From Burkholderiales bacterium (lineage in GTDB: Bacteria; Pseudomonadota; Gammaproteobacteria; Burkholderiales; JAEUOS01): a stretch of DNA of 64,000 nt. The position numbers and the translations under genes are program-made. Location: positions 17,526 through 81,525 of the forward strand of contig JAEUOS010000122.1 of assembly GCA_016790695.1 (NCBI GenBank), given 5' to 3'. The notes under the pieces were generated by a model, which had not been told where the DNA came from, ran no database searches, and was given only the letters and a program-made list of their open reading frames with translations. Shown here in pieces: positions 30,978 to 39,639 of this stretch (positions are counted from its first letter, which is position 1; each line of letters opens with the position of its first letter).

Positions 30978-31622
30978 ATGAGCATCCAGCGCAGGACGCG
31001 CGACCAGATCGCCGCGCGGGTCGCCCGCGACATCCCCGAAGGCGCCTATGTGAACCTCGGCATCGGCCTGCCGACGCTGGTCGCCAATCACCTGCCGCGC
31101 GACCGCGAGATCTTCCTGCACAGCGAGAACGGCATCCTCGGCATGGGTCCGGCACCGGCCAAGGGGGAGGAGGACTGGGACCTCATCAACGCGGGCAAGC
31201 AGCCGGTCACGCTGCTGCCGGGGGGCGCGTTCTTCCACCATGCGGACTCGTTCGCGATGATGCGCGGCGGGCATCTGGACATCTGCGTGCTCGGCGCCTT
31301 CCAGGTGGCCGTCAACGGCGACCTCGCCAACTGGCACACCGGCGCGCCCGACGCGATCCCCGCGGTGGGCGGGGCGATGGACCTCGCCGTCGGCGCCAAG
31401 CGCACGTTCGTGATGATGGAGCACCTGACCAAGTCGGGCGAGTCGAAGCTGGTCGAGCGGTGCACCTACCCGCTGACCGGCGTCGGCTGCGTCAAGATGG
31501 TCTACACCGACCTCGCCACCATCGAGGTGACGCCGCAGGGGCTCGTGGCGCTCGACTGGGCCGACGGGCTGGATTTCGACGAACTGGTGCGCCTGTCCGG
31601 CGTGCCGCTGCGGCGTGCCTAG
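30978..31622 (+). CDS. pcaJ: 3-oxoadipate CoA-transferase subunit B
   Basis: Beta subunit, 214 residues, with the catalytic glutamate at Glu50 in LHSENGILGMGP. The N-terminal YVNLGIGLPTLVANHLP and the segments QVAVNGDLANWH and MVYTDLATIEVTP are typical. The frame is open upstream through the 79-base gap after pcaI; ATG 30978 follows a strong GAGGAGGG site. Together with PcaI it makes 3-oxoadipyl-CoA. The thiolase that would complete the pathway (PcaF) is not in the window. Confidence 0.92.
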   Translation: MSIQRRTRDQIAARVARDIPEGAYVNLGIGLPTLVANHLPRDREIFLHSENGILGMGPAPAKGEEDWDLINAGKQPVTLLPGGAFFHHADSFAMMRGGHLDICVLGAFQVAVNGDLANWHTGAPDAIPAVGGAMDLAVGAKRTFVMMEHLTKSGESKLVERCTYPLTGVGCVKMVYTDLATIEVTPQGLVALDWADGLDFDELVRLSGVPLRRA

Positions 31623-31656
31623 GCGGACGCGCGCGGCAAACGAGGAGAGACGAGAA

Positions 31657-32586
31657 ATGGCGACAACCGCGACCATCGGCTGGATCGGCCTCGGGCGCAT
31701 GGGCGAGGCGATGGCGATTCGACTCGTCCGGAACGGCTGCGACGTGTCGGTGTGGAACCGGACCGCCGCCAAGGCGGCGCCGCTGGCGCAACAGGGCGCG
31801 AAGCTCGCCGCCGGCAAACCCGATCTCGCCGGCTGCGACATCGTCTTCACCATGGTGTCGACGACCGACGACCTGAAGGAGGTGCTGTTCGGCGCCGGCG
31901 GGCTTCTGTCCGGCGCGGCCAGGCCGGCAATGGTGGTGGACTGCTCGTCGATCTCGCAGGAGGGCTCGGCGGAGGTGCGCGCCGGGCTCGAGGCGCGCGG
32001 CGTCGCCTATCTGTGCGCGCCGGTGTCGGGCAACGCCAAGGTGGCGAAGGCAGGCAAGCTCTCGGTCGTGGCTTCCGGACCCCGCGCCGCCTACGAGACC
32101 GCGCGGCCCTACCTGGCGATGCTCGGGCGCTCGGAGATGTGGCTGGGCGAGGGCGAACTGGCGCGCGTGTGGAAGATCGCCCACAACACCATGTTCGGGG
32201 TGATCATCCAGACCTTCTGCGAGGTGACGGTGCTGGCCGAGAAGGCCGGCATCCCGCGCCACGTCTTCCTCGAATCGATCAACAACTCGGTGCTGGGATC
32301 GATGTACACGAAATACAAGACGCCGACCCTCGCCAACCTGACCTTCGACAAGGTCACCTTCACGCCCAAGCTGCTGCTCAAGGACATGGACCTCGGCATG
32401 GGCGCGGCCAAGGCCCACGGCGTCTGCATGCCCGCGGCGGCCGCCACCCGCGAATCGATTGCCAGCCTGGTCGGACGCGGCTACGACAACGTCGACTTCG
32501 CGGTGCTCCTGGTCGAACTCGCCAAGAGTGCCGGACTCGAGCTCGCGCCCGCCAATGTCGAGCTGTCGGACGGCCTCGAATCGTAG
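31657..32586 (+). CDS. 3-hydroxyisobutyrate-dehydrogenase-like oxidoreductase, paralog 1
   Basis: Beta-hydroxyacid dehydrogenase of 309 residues. The Rossmann motif GLGRMG is at residues 11-16, and the catalytic Lys173 lies in LARVWKIAHN. The substrate-binding segment reads APVSGNAKVAKAGKLSVVAS, with SGN where the family usually has SGG. It follows pcaJ by 34 bases with a GAGGAGA site. It is one of two related enzymes that flank the amidohydrolase. Its substrate is unknown; the family oxidises or reduces 3-hydroxy acids or semialdehydes. Confidence 0.88.
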   Translation: MATTATIGWIGLGRMGEAMAIRLVRNGCDVSVWNRTAAKAAPLAQQGAKLAAGKPDLAGCDIVFTMVSTTDDLKEVLFGAGGLLSGAARPAMVVDCSSISQEGSAEVRAGLEARGVAYLCAPVSGNAKVAKAGKLSVVASGPRAAYETARPYLAMLGRSEMWLGEGELARVWKIAHNTMFGVIIQTFCEVTVLAEKAGIPRHVFLESINNSVLGSMYTKYKTPTLANLTFDKVTFTPKLLLKDMDLGMGAAKAHGVCMPAAAATRESIASLVGRGYDNVDFAVLLVELAKSAGLELAPANVELSDGLES

Positions 32587-32592
32587 GCGGCG

Positions 32593-33951
32593 ATGACCTC
32601 CCGTGTCCTGATTCGCGGTGCCACCATCGTCTCGATGGACGAGGCGGTCGGCACCCTGCGGGGCGACCTGCTGGTCGAAGGCAGCCGCATCGCGGCGATC
32701 GGCCCGCGGCTCGACGGCGTCGCAGCCGAAACGGTCGACGCGGCCGGATGCATCGTCATCCCCGGGCTCGTCAATGCCCACATGCACACCTGGCAGACCG
32801 GCCTGCGCGGCGTCGCGTCGAACTGGACCCTGCTCGAGTACTTCAAGCACGTGCATGCCGGCCTCGCGACGGTGTTCAGGCCCGAGGACATCGGGATCGC
32901 CACCCTGGTCGGCGCGCTCAACCAGATCAATTGCGGCACCACCACGCTGGTCGACTGGTGCCACAACAATCCGACGCCGGCGCACACCGATGCGGCGATC
33001 GCCGCGCTGGCGGCGTCCGGCATCCGCGCGGCCTTCTTCCATGGCAGTCCGAAGCCCGATCCGAAGCCCGGTGAGCGGCCGTTCTGGGAGGTGCCGCATC
33101 CGCGGGGCGAGGTGCAGCGTCTGCTGCGCGAGCGCCTGCCGGCGAACGACGGGCTGGTCACGCTCGGCCTCGCCATCCTCGGACCGCACTACTCGACCCT
33201 GGAGGTCGCGCTCGCCGACTTCGCACTGGCGAAGGAATTCGGCCTGGTCGCCTCGATGCACCAGGGCGGAGGCCCGGCCCGGACACCGGACGGCTGGGAG
33301 CGCCTCGATGCGGCCGGCCTGCTCGGCCCGCATGTCAACATCGTCCATGGCAACAACCTGACCGATGCGCAGTTGCGCCGCTTCGTCGAGCTCGGCATGA
33401 GCTTCTCGATCACTCCCGAGAACGAGATGGCGCAGGGGCACGGCCATCCGATCACCGGCCGGCTGCGCGCGCTCGGCAGCGCCCCCTCGCTCGGCGTCGA
33501 CCTCGAATCGGTGCTGTCCGGCGACATGTTCACCGTCGCACGCATGGCGCTGGCGATGCAGCGCACACTGGACAACGCCGACCATCGCGCCGCGCACGGC
33601 ACGATTCCCGAAACGTCGAGCGTCCCGGTGCGCGAGGCGCTCGGATGGATCACCACCCGCGGCGCGCGCATGCTGGGCATGGCGGACCGCATCGGGTCGC
33701 TGGCGCCGGGCAAGCAGGCCGACCTCGTCCTGCTCGATGCGCGGCTGCCGAACATGCAGCCGGTGCACGATCCGGTCGCGGCGGTGGTGATGCAGGCGAG
33801 CCTCGCCAACGTCGACTCGGTGATGATCGCGGGCCGCTGGCAGAAGCGGCATGGCCGGCTGCGCTACGGCGAACTCGGACAGCGGCTGGCGGATCTGTCG
33901 GCATCGGCCGACCGCATTCTGACGGCGCTCGACCTGAAGCAGGCGGCCTGA
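32593..33951 (+). CDS. Amidohydrolase family protein (SsnA/AtzA-like), with unusual active-site Gln
   Basis: Metal-dependent TIM-barrel hydrolase of 452 residues. Likely metal ligands are His63 and His65 (VNAHMHTW), His223 (SMHQGG), His252 (IVHGN) and Asp303 (LGVDLES). The typical C-terminal sandwich ALGWITTRGARMLG and GSLAPGKQADLVLLDAR is present. Deaminases and chlorohydrolases of this group usually have Glu directly after the third His; here it is Gln224. A deaminase role is therefore uncertain. It starts 6 bases after paralog 1 and ends 1 base before paralog 2. Confidence 0.88.
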   Translation: MTSRVLIRGATIVSMDEAVGTLRGDLLVEGSRIAAIGPRLDGVAAETVDAAGCIVIPGLVNAHMHTWQTGLRGVASNWTLLEYFKHVHAGLATVFRPEDIGIATLVGALNQINCGTTTLVDWCHNNPTPAHTDAAIAALAASGIRAAFFHGSPKPDPKPGERPFWEVPHPRGEVQRLLRERLPANDGLVTLGLAILGPHYSTLEVALADFALAKEFGLVASMHQGGGPARTPDGWERLDAAGLLGPHVNIVHGNNLTDAQLRRFVELGMSFSITPENEMAQGHGHPITGRLRALGSAPSLGVDLESVLSGDMFTVARMALAMQRTLDNADHRAAHGTIPETSSVPVREALGWITTRGARMLGMADRIGSLAPGKQADLVLLDARLPNMQPVHDPVAAVVMQASLANVDSVMIAGRWQKRHGRLRYGELGQRLADLSASADRILTALDLKQAA

Positions 33952-33952
33952 C

Positions 33953-34849
33953 ATGGAGATCGCCACCCCGGGCCGCCATGTGGTCGGCTTCATCGGCGCC
34001 GGCAAGATGGGGCAGCCGATGATCGCGCACCTGGTGCGGGCAGGGTTCGAGGTCGTCGCCGCCGACGCGGCAGAAGCGAATCTCGCGGCCGCCGTCGCGC
34101 TGGGGGCGGCGCGCGCAGCCGACATCGGCGCGTGCGTGAGCGCGGCCGATGTCGTCGTCACGTCGCTGCCGGACGACGCCGCGCTCGCCGCGGTCGGCGA
34201 CGCGATCGCGGGCGCCGCGCGGCGCGGACTGGTCCATGCCGACACCAGCACGGTGTCGCCGCAGGCCTCGGCGCGCCTGGCGGCGCGGCATCGGGAGGCC
34301 GGTGTTTCCTATGTGCGTTCGACGGTCTCGGGCAATCCGGTGGTGGCGCGTGCCGCCGGACTGACGGTGATGGCCTCGGGCCCGCGCGCCGCCTACGACT
34401 TCGTCCTGCCGCTGCTCGCGAGCTTCGGCAAGACGCATTTCTATCTGGGCGAGGGCGAGCAGGCGCGTGTCATCAAGCTGGTGATCAACCTGCTCGTCGC
34501 CGGCACCGCGGGCCTGCTCGCCGAGGCCCTGGTGCTGGGCGAGAAGGGCGAGCTCGACTGGGCACAGATGCTCGACATCCTCGGCGGCAGCGCCGCGGGA
34601 TCGCCGATGGTCAATTACAAGGTGCCGCCGCTCAAGTCGCGCGACTACGCATCGACTTTCTCCGGCCGGCAGATGATCAAGGATCTCGACCTCATCCTGG
34701 ACGAGGGCGCGCGCACCGGTGTCCCGCTTGCGCTCACGGCGCAGGTCCGGCAGATGTATGCGGCCGTTGCCGCGCAGGGTGACGGCGATCTCGACTACAT
34801 CGCCACGGTGCGTCTGGTCGAGCGCCTGGCCGGGATGGCGGATGGCTGA
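33953..34849 (+). CDS. 3-hydroxyisobutyrate-dehydrogenase-like oxidoreductase, paralog 2
   Basis: Second beta-hydroxyacid dehydrogenase, 298 residues, with GFIGAGKMGQPM at the N-terminus and catalytic Lys175 in ARVIKLVINL. It shares with paralog 1 the unusual VSGN-x2-VA-x-A-x2-L pattern followed by ASGPRAAY and LGEG, so the two come from one sub-branch. It starts 1 base after the amidohydrolase and closes the first six-gene block. The pair may act on successive intermediates or form a mixed oligomer; neither can be decided from sequence. Confidence 0.87.
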   Translation: MEIATPGRHVVGFIGAGKMGQPMIAHLVRAGFEVVAADAAEANLAAAVALGAARAADIGACVSAADVVVTSLPDDAALAAVGDAIAGAARRGLVHADTSTVSPQASARLAARHREAGVSYVRSTVSGNPVVARAAGLTVMASGPRAAYDFVLPLLASFGKTHFYLGEGEQARVIKLVINLLVAGTAGLLAEALVLGEKGELDWAQMLDILGGSAAGSPMVNYKVPPLKSRDYASTFSGRQMIKDLDLILDEGARTGVPLALTAQVRQMYAAVAAQGDGDLDYIATVRLVERLAGMADG

Positions 34850-34957
34850 GGCGGGCACGGCGGTCGGTGCGACGCGCGGGACCGGGCGGGCGCGGCCGGT
34901 GCGATACTTCGCGCGGCCTGCCGGCCGCCCGCCGCAGTGCCGGCGGCGCGCGGCGCG

Positions 34958-34971
34958 GTTGCGTGCGCAAC
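34958..34971. promoter_or_regulatory. Inverted repeat GTTGCG-TG-CGCAAC upstream of the second catabolic block
   Basis: Six-base arms with a 2-base centre, 22 bases before the start at 34994 in the 144-base gap between the two catabolic blocks. A possible operator. It differs from the GTTCT-N5-CGAAC sites near iclR. Confidence 0.35.
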
Positions 34972-34993
34972 AAGAAAAACAGGGACGAATGCC

Positions 34994-35632
34994 ATGCAGG
35001 AAACACACGCATTTCTGTTGAAGGGACCGCCGCCCGCACTGGCGGATGCCGGCATGCCGCAGGCGCTGGCGCAACTTGCCCGCACCGCCGGGCTGCCGGT
35101 GCGTTCGGCACATGCGCACCGCGGCACCGAGGCGCCCGCCTTCTACCTCTACGTCGAACTGGGCGAGCCGCAGGCGCTCGCGAGCGCCGTGCTGTCCGGG
35201 ATCGAGAGCGAGGTCGCCGAGAAGTTCGCGCTGCCGCCGGAGGCCGTGCAGGGATTCCGCCTGCGGCGCGTCCTGGAGCGCGACGGCGCGGCGGCCGGGC
35301 GGGCGGCGCACTACCACTACGTGGTCGAGACCAACGCGGCGCCCGGCTGGATGGGCGAGGTCGCGCGCTGGTACGAGGAGGAACACCTCCCGGGTCTGGC
35401 GCAGGTGCCCGGTTGCGTGCGCGCATGCCGCTATGTCAACCTCGACGGCGATCCGAGCTCGGTCGCCTGCTACGACCTCGAAGCGCCCGACGTGCTCAGC
35501 TCGCCGGCGTGGCTGGCAGTGCGCGCCACGGCGTGGAGCGATCGCGTGCGCCCGCAGTTCCGCGACACCCGCCGCACCATGTTCCGCACCGGCGCGCGCC
35601 ACGCGCCCGGCGGCGACAGCGGATTGGGTTAG
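34994..35632 (+). CDS. Unrecognised protein with EthD/dimeric alpha-beta-barrel-like half
   Basis: Product of 212 residues, start fixed by AGGGA 8 bases before ATG 34994. I do not recognise the full-length family. The second half reads HYHYVVETNAAPGW, WYEEEHLPGLAQVPG and VRACRYVN, which resembles EthD-like dimeric alpha/beta-barrel proteins, where an acidic-EEHLP-type loop sits at the mouth of the barrel. The first half (AQLARTAGLPVRSAH, AFYLYVELGEPQALAS) may be a diverged second copy. It heads the 11-gene block containing the ring-cleavage dioxygenase, so a role in handling a phenolic or quinone intermediate is a reasonable guess. Confidence 0.65.
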   Translation: MQETHAFLLKGPPPALADAGMPQALAQLARTAGLPVRSAHAHRGTEAPAFYLYVELGEPQALASAVLSGIESEVAEKFALPPEAVQGFRLRRVLERDGAAAGRAAHYHYVVETNAAPGWMGEVARWYEEEHLPGLAQVPGCVRACRYVNLDGDPSSVACYDLEAPDVLSSPAWLAVRATAWSDRVRPQFRDTRRTMFRTGARHAPGGDSGLG

Positions 35633-35665
35633 CATTCGATGAACAATCCACCAGGAGTCGCATTC

Positions 35666-36631
35666 ATGAAGATCCGTCACTGGCTCGCCGGCGTGCTTGG
35701 CGCAGTCTGCGCCGCGGGCGCGCTTGCGCAGCAGGCCTTTCCCGCCAAGCCGATCAAGTTCGTGATCCCGTTCACCGCGGGCAGCGCCACCGACATCATC
35801 GGGCGCTCGTTCGGCGAGGTGATGAGCCGCAGCCTCGGGCAACCGATCGTCGTCGAGAACCGGACCGGCGCCGGCGGCACGATCGCCGCCGGCGCGGTCG
35901 CGAAGTCGGACGCCGACGGCTATACGCTGCTGGTGCATTCGAGCGCGCATTCGGTCAATCCGGCGATCTACGCGAAGCTGCCGTACGACACGCTCAAGGA
36001 CTTCATCAACGTCGCCGGCCTGGGCGCGGTGCCCAACGTTCTGATCGCGCCGCCCGGGCGGTACAAGGATCTCCGCGACTTCATCGCGCAGGTCAAGGCC
36101 AAGCCGGCCAATTCGCTCAACTACGGCTCGGCCGGCATCGGCAGCGCGACCCACCTCTCCGCCGAGAAGTTCATGATGATGGCCGCGCTCGATCTCCAGC
36201 ACGTGCCGTTCAAGGGCACGCCCGAGGTGGTCACCGAAGTCGCGGCCGGACGCCTGGAGTTCTACATGGCGCCGATCAACGCGGCGCTGGGCCTGATCAA
36301 GGAAGGCCGCGTGGCGGCGCTCGGGGTGACCAGCGCGAAGCGCGCGCCGGTGCTTCCGGACGTGCCGGCAACCAGCGAGATCGTCCCGGGGTCGGACTAT
36401 TCCCTCTGGGTCGGCATGTTCGCCCCGACGGGCACGCCGGCCGCCGTCGTCACGCGCCTCAACGGCGAGGTCGCCAGGGCGGCGGGAACGCCGGAGCTGC
36501 GCGAACGGCTGGCCAAGATGGGCGCCGACCCGATCCCGGGCAGCGCTGCCGATTTCGACCGCTTCGTGCGCGCCGAGATCGAGTCGGCCGCCCAGGTCGC
36601 CAAGCGTGCCAGGATCCCGGTGCAGCAGTAG
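35666..36631 (+). CDS. Bug/TctC-type periplasmic binding protein (hydroxyquinol block, copy 1)
   Basis: Bug protein of 321 residues. The frame opens at ATG 35639, but ATG 35666 has an AGGAG site and gives a proper Sec signal (MKIRHWLAGVLGAVCAAGALA). The mature part starts FPAKPIKFVIPFTAGSATD, and GSAGIGSATHLSAEKF follows. It lies between the unrecognised protein and the ring-cleavage dioxygenase, so its ligand may be an aromatic acid fed into the pathway. Confidence 0.9.
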   Translation: MKIRHWLAGVLGAVCAAGALAQQAFPAKPIKFVIPFTAGSATDIIGRSFGEVMSRSLGQPIVVENRTGAGGTIAAGAVAKSDADGYTLLVHSSAHSVNPAIYAKLPYDTLKDFINVAGLGAVPNVLIAPPGRYKDLRDFIAQVKAKPANSLNYGSAGIGSATHLSAEKFMMMAALDLQHVPFKGTPEVVTEVAAGRLEFYMAPINAALGLIKEGRVAALGVTSAKRAPVLPDVPATSEIVPGSDYSLWVGMFAPTGTPAAVVTRLNGEVARAAGTPELRERLAKMGADPIPGSAADFDRFVRAEIESAAQVAKRARIPVQQ

Positions 36632-36677
36632 CGCGCCGGACGCAGTCGTCAATCATCGCGAACCAAGGAGACGCGCC

Positions 36678-37547
36678 GTGCGCAACCTCGACGAGAACAC
36701 CATCACCGATGAAGCCATCCGCCGCCTCGAAGGCTGCAAGGACGCCCGCTTCAAGGAAATCCTCACCAGCCTGACGCGCCACCTGCACGAGTTCGCGCGC
36801 GAGGTGAAACTCACCGAGGCGGAATGGATGCAGGGCCTCGAGTACCTGACCGCGGTGGGCAAGAAGTGCGACGACAAGCGCCAGGAATTCATCCTGCTCT
36901 CCGACACCCTGGGCCTGTCGATGCTGGTGGTCGCGCTCAACAATGCCAAGCCGCCCGGCTGCACCGAGGCGACCGTGTTCGGCCCGTTCCACACCGACAA
37001 GGCGTCCGACTTCAGGAACGGCGACGACCTCGCGCAGGGGGCATCCGGCGAGCCGGCGTTCGTGCGCGGCACGGTGCGCGGCCTGGACGGCAAGCCGGTG
37101 CCGGGGGCCGTGATCGACGTCTGGCAGGCCGACGGCGACGGCATCTACGACGTGCAGTACACCGACAAGGACGGCGCCCTGTTCGCGCGCGGGCGCCTGC
37201 GCTCGGAGGCAGACGGCCGCTACTGGTTCAGGAGCATCCTGCCCGAGTTCTATTCGATTCCCACCGACGGCCCCGTCGGCGACTGGATCGCCCGCGCCGG
37301 ACGGCATCCGTTCCGGCCCGCGCACCTGCACTTCATGATCCAGGCGCCGGGCTACGAGCGGCTGATCACGCACGTGTTCCGCGGCGACGACAAGTACCTC
37401 GACTCCGACGCCGTCTTCGGCGTGCGCTCGTCGCTGGTCTCGGACTGGGTGCGACACGAGCCGGGCACCGCGCCCGACGGCACGCGCATGGACAAGCCGT
37501 ACTACACCCTCGACTTCGACTTCGTGCTGGCGCCCGCCGGCAAATAA
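36678..37547 (+). CDS. Intradiol ring-cleavage dioxygenase, hydroxyquinol 1,2-dioxygenase type
   Basis: Non-heme Fe(III) dioxygenase of 289 residues from GTG 36678 (AAGGAG site at 36665-36670). An N-terminal helical domain (about residues 1-100) is followed by the catalytic beta domain. Proposed iron ligands are Tyr157 (GIYDVQ), Tyr192 (PEFYSIPTDGPVG), His216 and His218 (RPAHLHF). TVFGPFH and YLDSDAVFGVRSSL are closer to hydroxyquinol dioxygenases than to catechol dioxygenases. The expected product is maleylacetate, the substrate of the reductase encoded at 29139, which supports the assignment. Confidence 0.9.
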   Translation: MRNLDENTITDEAIRRLEGCKDARFKEILTSLTRHLHEFAREVKLTEAEWMQGLEYLTAVGKKCDDKRQEFILLSDTLGLSMLVVALNNAKPPGCTEATVFGPFHTDKASDFRNGDDLAQGASGEPAFVRGTVRGLDGKPVPGAVIDVWQADGDGIYDVQYTDKDGALFARGRLRSEADGRYWFRSILPEFYSIPTDGPVGDWIARAGRHPFRPAHLHFMIQAPGYERLITHVFRGDDKYLDSDAVFGVRSSLVSDWVRHEPGTAPDGTRMDKPYYTLDFDFVLAPAGK

Positions 37548-37557
37548 GGAGACGCCC

Positions 37558-37932
37558 ATGACCACCCCGCAGGACATCCTCGCCCTGGAGAATCGCCGCT
37601 ACCAGGCCATGGTCGCCGCCGACGTCGCGGTCCTGAACGAACTGCTCGCCGACGACCTCATCTACACCCATTCGAACGCGGTCATCGACACCAAGCAGAG
37701 TTACATCGACGGCATCGTCGGCAAGCGCTGGCACTACACCAAGGCCGAGCGGCCCGAGGAGAGGATCGAGGTGTTCGGCGACTGCGCGCGCGTCACCGGG
37801 CACATCCGCCTGACCCTCGGCAACCCGGACGGCAGCTCGCGCACGGTCAACGGCCGCTTCCTCAACCTCTGGCTTCGACGCAACGGCAAGTGGCAGCTCG
37901 CCGCCTGGCAGTCGACGCCGATCCCCGCATAG
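37558..37932 (+). CDS. NTF2-like (SnoaL/DUF4440) small protein
   Basis: Cone-shaped NTF2-fold protein of 124 residues: LALENRRYQAMVAADVAVLNELLADDLIYTHS at the N-terminus and RFLNLWLRRNGKWQLAAWQSTP at the end are typical of the DUF4440 group. Such proteins act as small isomerases, dehydratases or accessory subunits, often in aromatic catabolism. No catalytic residue can be assigned. It follows the dioxygenase by 10 bases. Confidence 0.85.
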   Translation: MTTPQDILALENRRYQAMVAADVAVLNELLADDLIYTHSNAVIDTKQSYIDGIVGKRWHYTKAERPEERIEVFGDCARVTGHIRLTLGNPDGSSRTVNGRFLNLWLRRNGKWQLAAWQSTPIPA

Positions 37933-37963
37933 TTCGTCATTCACCCCGACACGAAAGCAGGCA

Positions 37964-38554
37964 ATGAGCATCGTTTCCGAATCAGTCCAGGACCAGGTTT
38001 TCCGCAACGCCCGCACGCAGAACGGCTTTCTCGACACGCCGGTGTCGGATGCCGAACTGCGCGCGGTCTACGACCTCGCCAAGTGGGGGCCGACCTCGAT
38101 GAACACCCAGCCGGCCCGCTTCCAGTTCCTGCGCACGCAGGCCGCGAAGGACCGCCTGGTGCCGTGCATGTCCCCCGGCAACCAGCCCAAGGTCGCTGCC
38201 GCGCCGGCGGTGGTGATCATCGGCTATGACCTGGAGTTCTACGAGCACCTGACGAAGAACTTCGCGCACAATCCCAACGCGCGCGGCGTCTTTGCCGGCA
38301 ACGAGGCGCTGATCCAGGGCACGGCGTTTCGCAACAGCACGCTGCAGGGCGCCTATTTCATGATCGCCGCGCGCATGCTCGGGCTGGATTGCGGCCCGAT
38401 GTCGGGTTTCGATGCCGCCAAGGTCGACGCGGAGTTCTGGGGCGGGACCCGGGTCAAGACCAATTTCATCTGCAATATCGGCCACGGCGACCCGTCGAAG
38501 GTGATGAGCCGCCTGCCGCGCTTCACCTTCGACGAGGCCGCGAAGCTGCTCTGA
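37964..38554 (+). CDS. Nitroreductase-family oxidoreductase (RutE/TcpB-like)
   Basis: FMN-dependent nitroreductase-fold protein of 196 residues of the RutE/HadB subgroup: AKWGPTSMNTQPARFQFL at the N-terminus (FMN-binding Ser/Asn), NSTLQGAYFMIAARMLGLDCGPMSGFD and NFICNIGHGDPSK. RutE reduces malonic semialdehyde. TcpB/HadB-type relatives are quinone reductases beside hydroxyquinol dioxygenases in chlorophenol pathways. The adjacent dioxygenase favours the quinone-reductase reading here (inference). There are 31 bases between it and the NTF2-like gene. Confidence 0.88.
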   Translation: MSIVSESVQDQVFRNARTQNGFLDTPVSDAELRAVYDLAKWGPTSMNTQPARFQFLRTQAAKDRLVPCMSPGNQPKVAAAPAVVIIGYDLEFYEHLTKNFAHNPNARGVFAGNEALIQGTAFRNSTLQGAYFMIAARMLGLDCGPMSGFDAAKVDAEFWGGTRVKTNFICNIGHGDPSKVMSRLPRFTFDEAAKLL

Positions 38555-38607
38555 GAACCGCCAACACGAGAGGCGCCGGCCGGCAGCGGCCGCGCGAGGA
38601 GACAAGC

Positions 38608-39594
38608 ATGACAGCAGGATCGCGATCCACCCGGCGCACGGCCCTTGGCAGCGCGCTGGCCGTCGTGGCCGGCCTCGCCGCCGCCCCGGCGGCGCACGCG
38701 CAGGACTGGCCGAAGGCCAGGCCGGTCAGCATCATCGTCGGCTTCGCGCCCGGCGCCTTCACCGACGTGATCGCGCGGGTGGTGGCGCAGAAGCTCGGCG
38801 AGACGACCGGCGGCTCGTTCGTGGTCGAGAATCGCCCCGGCGCCGGCGGCAACATCGCGACCGGCCAGGTCAAGCGCGCCGCCGCCGACGGCTACACGAT
38901 CCTCGTGCACAGCGTCGCGTACGCGGTCAATCCGTCGCTGTACCCGAACGCCGGGTACGACGCGGTGAAGGACTTCGCGGCCCTCGCGCTCGGTCCGCGG
39001 ACGCCCAACATCATCACGGTGAATCCTGCCACGCCCGCGAAGGACCTGAAGGAACTCATCGAGCTGGCGCGGCGCGAGAAGCTCTCCTACGCCTCCTCGG
39101 GCATCGGCACGACGACCCATCTTTCGGTCGAGCGCCTGAAGGCGGCGGCCAAGGTCGACATCACCCACGTGCCCTACCAGCCGGCCGCGGCGATCACCGC
39201 GGTCGTTGCCGGCCACACGCCGATGTCCTCGACCTCGATGCCGCCGGCCGTGCCGCAGATCAAGGCCGGCAAGATCCGCGCGATCGCGGTGACGAGCGCG
39301 CGGCGTTCCGCGCTGCTGCCGGACGTGCCCTCGGTCACCGAATTCGGCTACAAGGATTTCGACGACTACACCTGGGTCGGATTCTTCCTGCCGGCGGGCA
39401 CGCCGCCGGCGCTGGTCGAGCGCATCAACGCCGAGATCAACAAGGCAATGGAACTGCCCGATGCGCGCGAGCGCTTCGTCGGCCTCGGCATGGAATCGAC
39501 GCGCAACACCCCGGCGGAGTTCGCCGCCTTCCTGCGCGACGAGGTCGTCAAGTGGGCGGCGGTCGTCAAGAGCACCGGCGCCAAGGCAGAGTAG
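38608..39594 (+). CDS. Bug/TctC-type periplasmic binding protein (hydroxyquinol block, copy 2)
   Basis: Bug protein of 328 residues with a twin-arginine-like leader (STRRTALGSALAVV) ending near AHAQ. The mature start KARPVSIIVGFAPGAFTD is slightly atypical (AFTD instead of GxTD). Other marks are NRPGAGGNIATGQVKRA and SSGIGTTTHLSVERL. It is placed between the nitroreductase and the FAH-family hydrolase, with an upstream GAGGAGA site. Confidence 0.9.
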   Translation: MTAGSRSTRRTALGSALAVVAGLAAAPAAHAQDWPKARPVSIIVGFAPGAFTDVIARVVAQKLGETTGGSFVVENRPGAGGNIATGQVKRAAADGYTILVHSVAYAVNPSLYPNAGYDAVKDFAALALGPRTPNIITVNPATPAKDLKELIELARREKLSYASSGIGTTTHLSVERLKAAAKVDITHVPYQPAAAITAVVAGHTPMSSTSMPPAVPQIKAGKIRAIAVTSARRSALLPDVPSVTEFGYKDFDDYTWVGFFLPAGTPPALVERINAEINKAMELPDARERFVGLGMESTRNTPAEFAAFLRDEVVKWAAVVKSTGAKAE

Positions 39595-39639
39595 GGCGTC
39601 CGGCCACCCGCATTCACCACACCCGCATTCGAGGCAAAC

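Noticed and set aside
33650..36652. 1000-codon minus-strand open frame across the catabolic blocks
   Set aside because: It runs opposite three well-supported plus-strand genes and across their gaps, with Arg/His/Ala/Gly-rich translation. It is a composition artefact.
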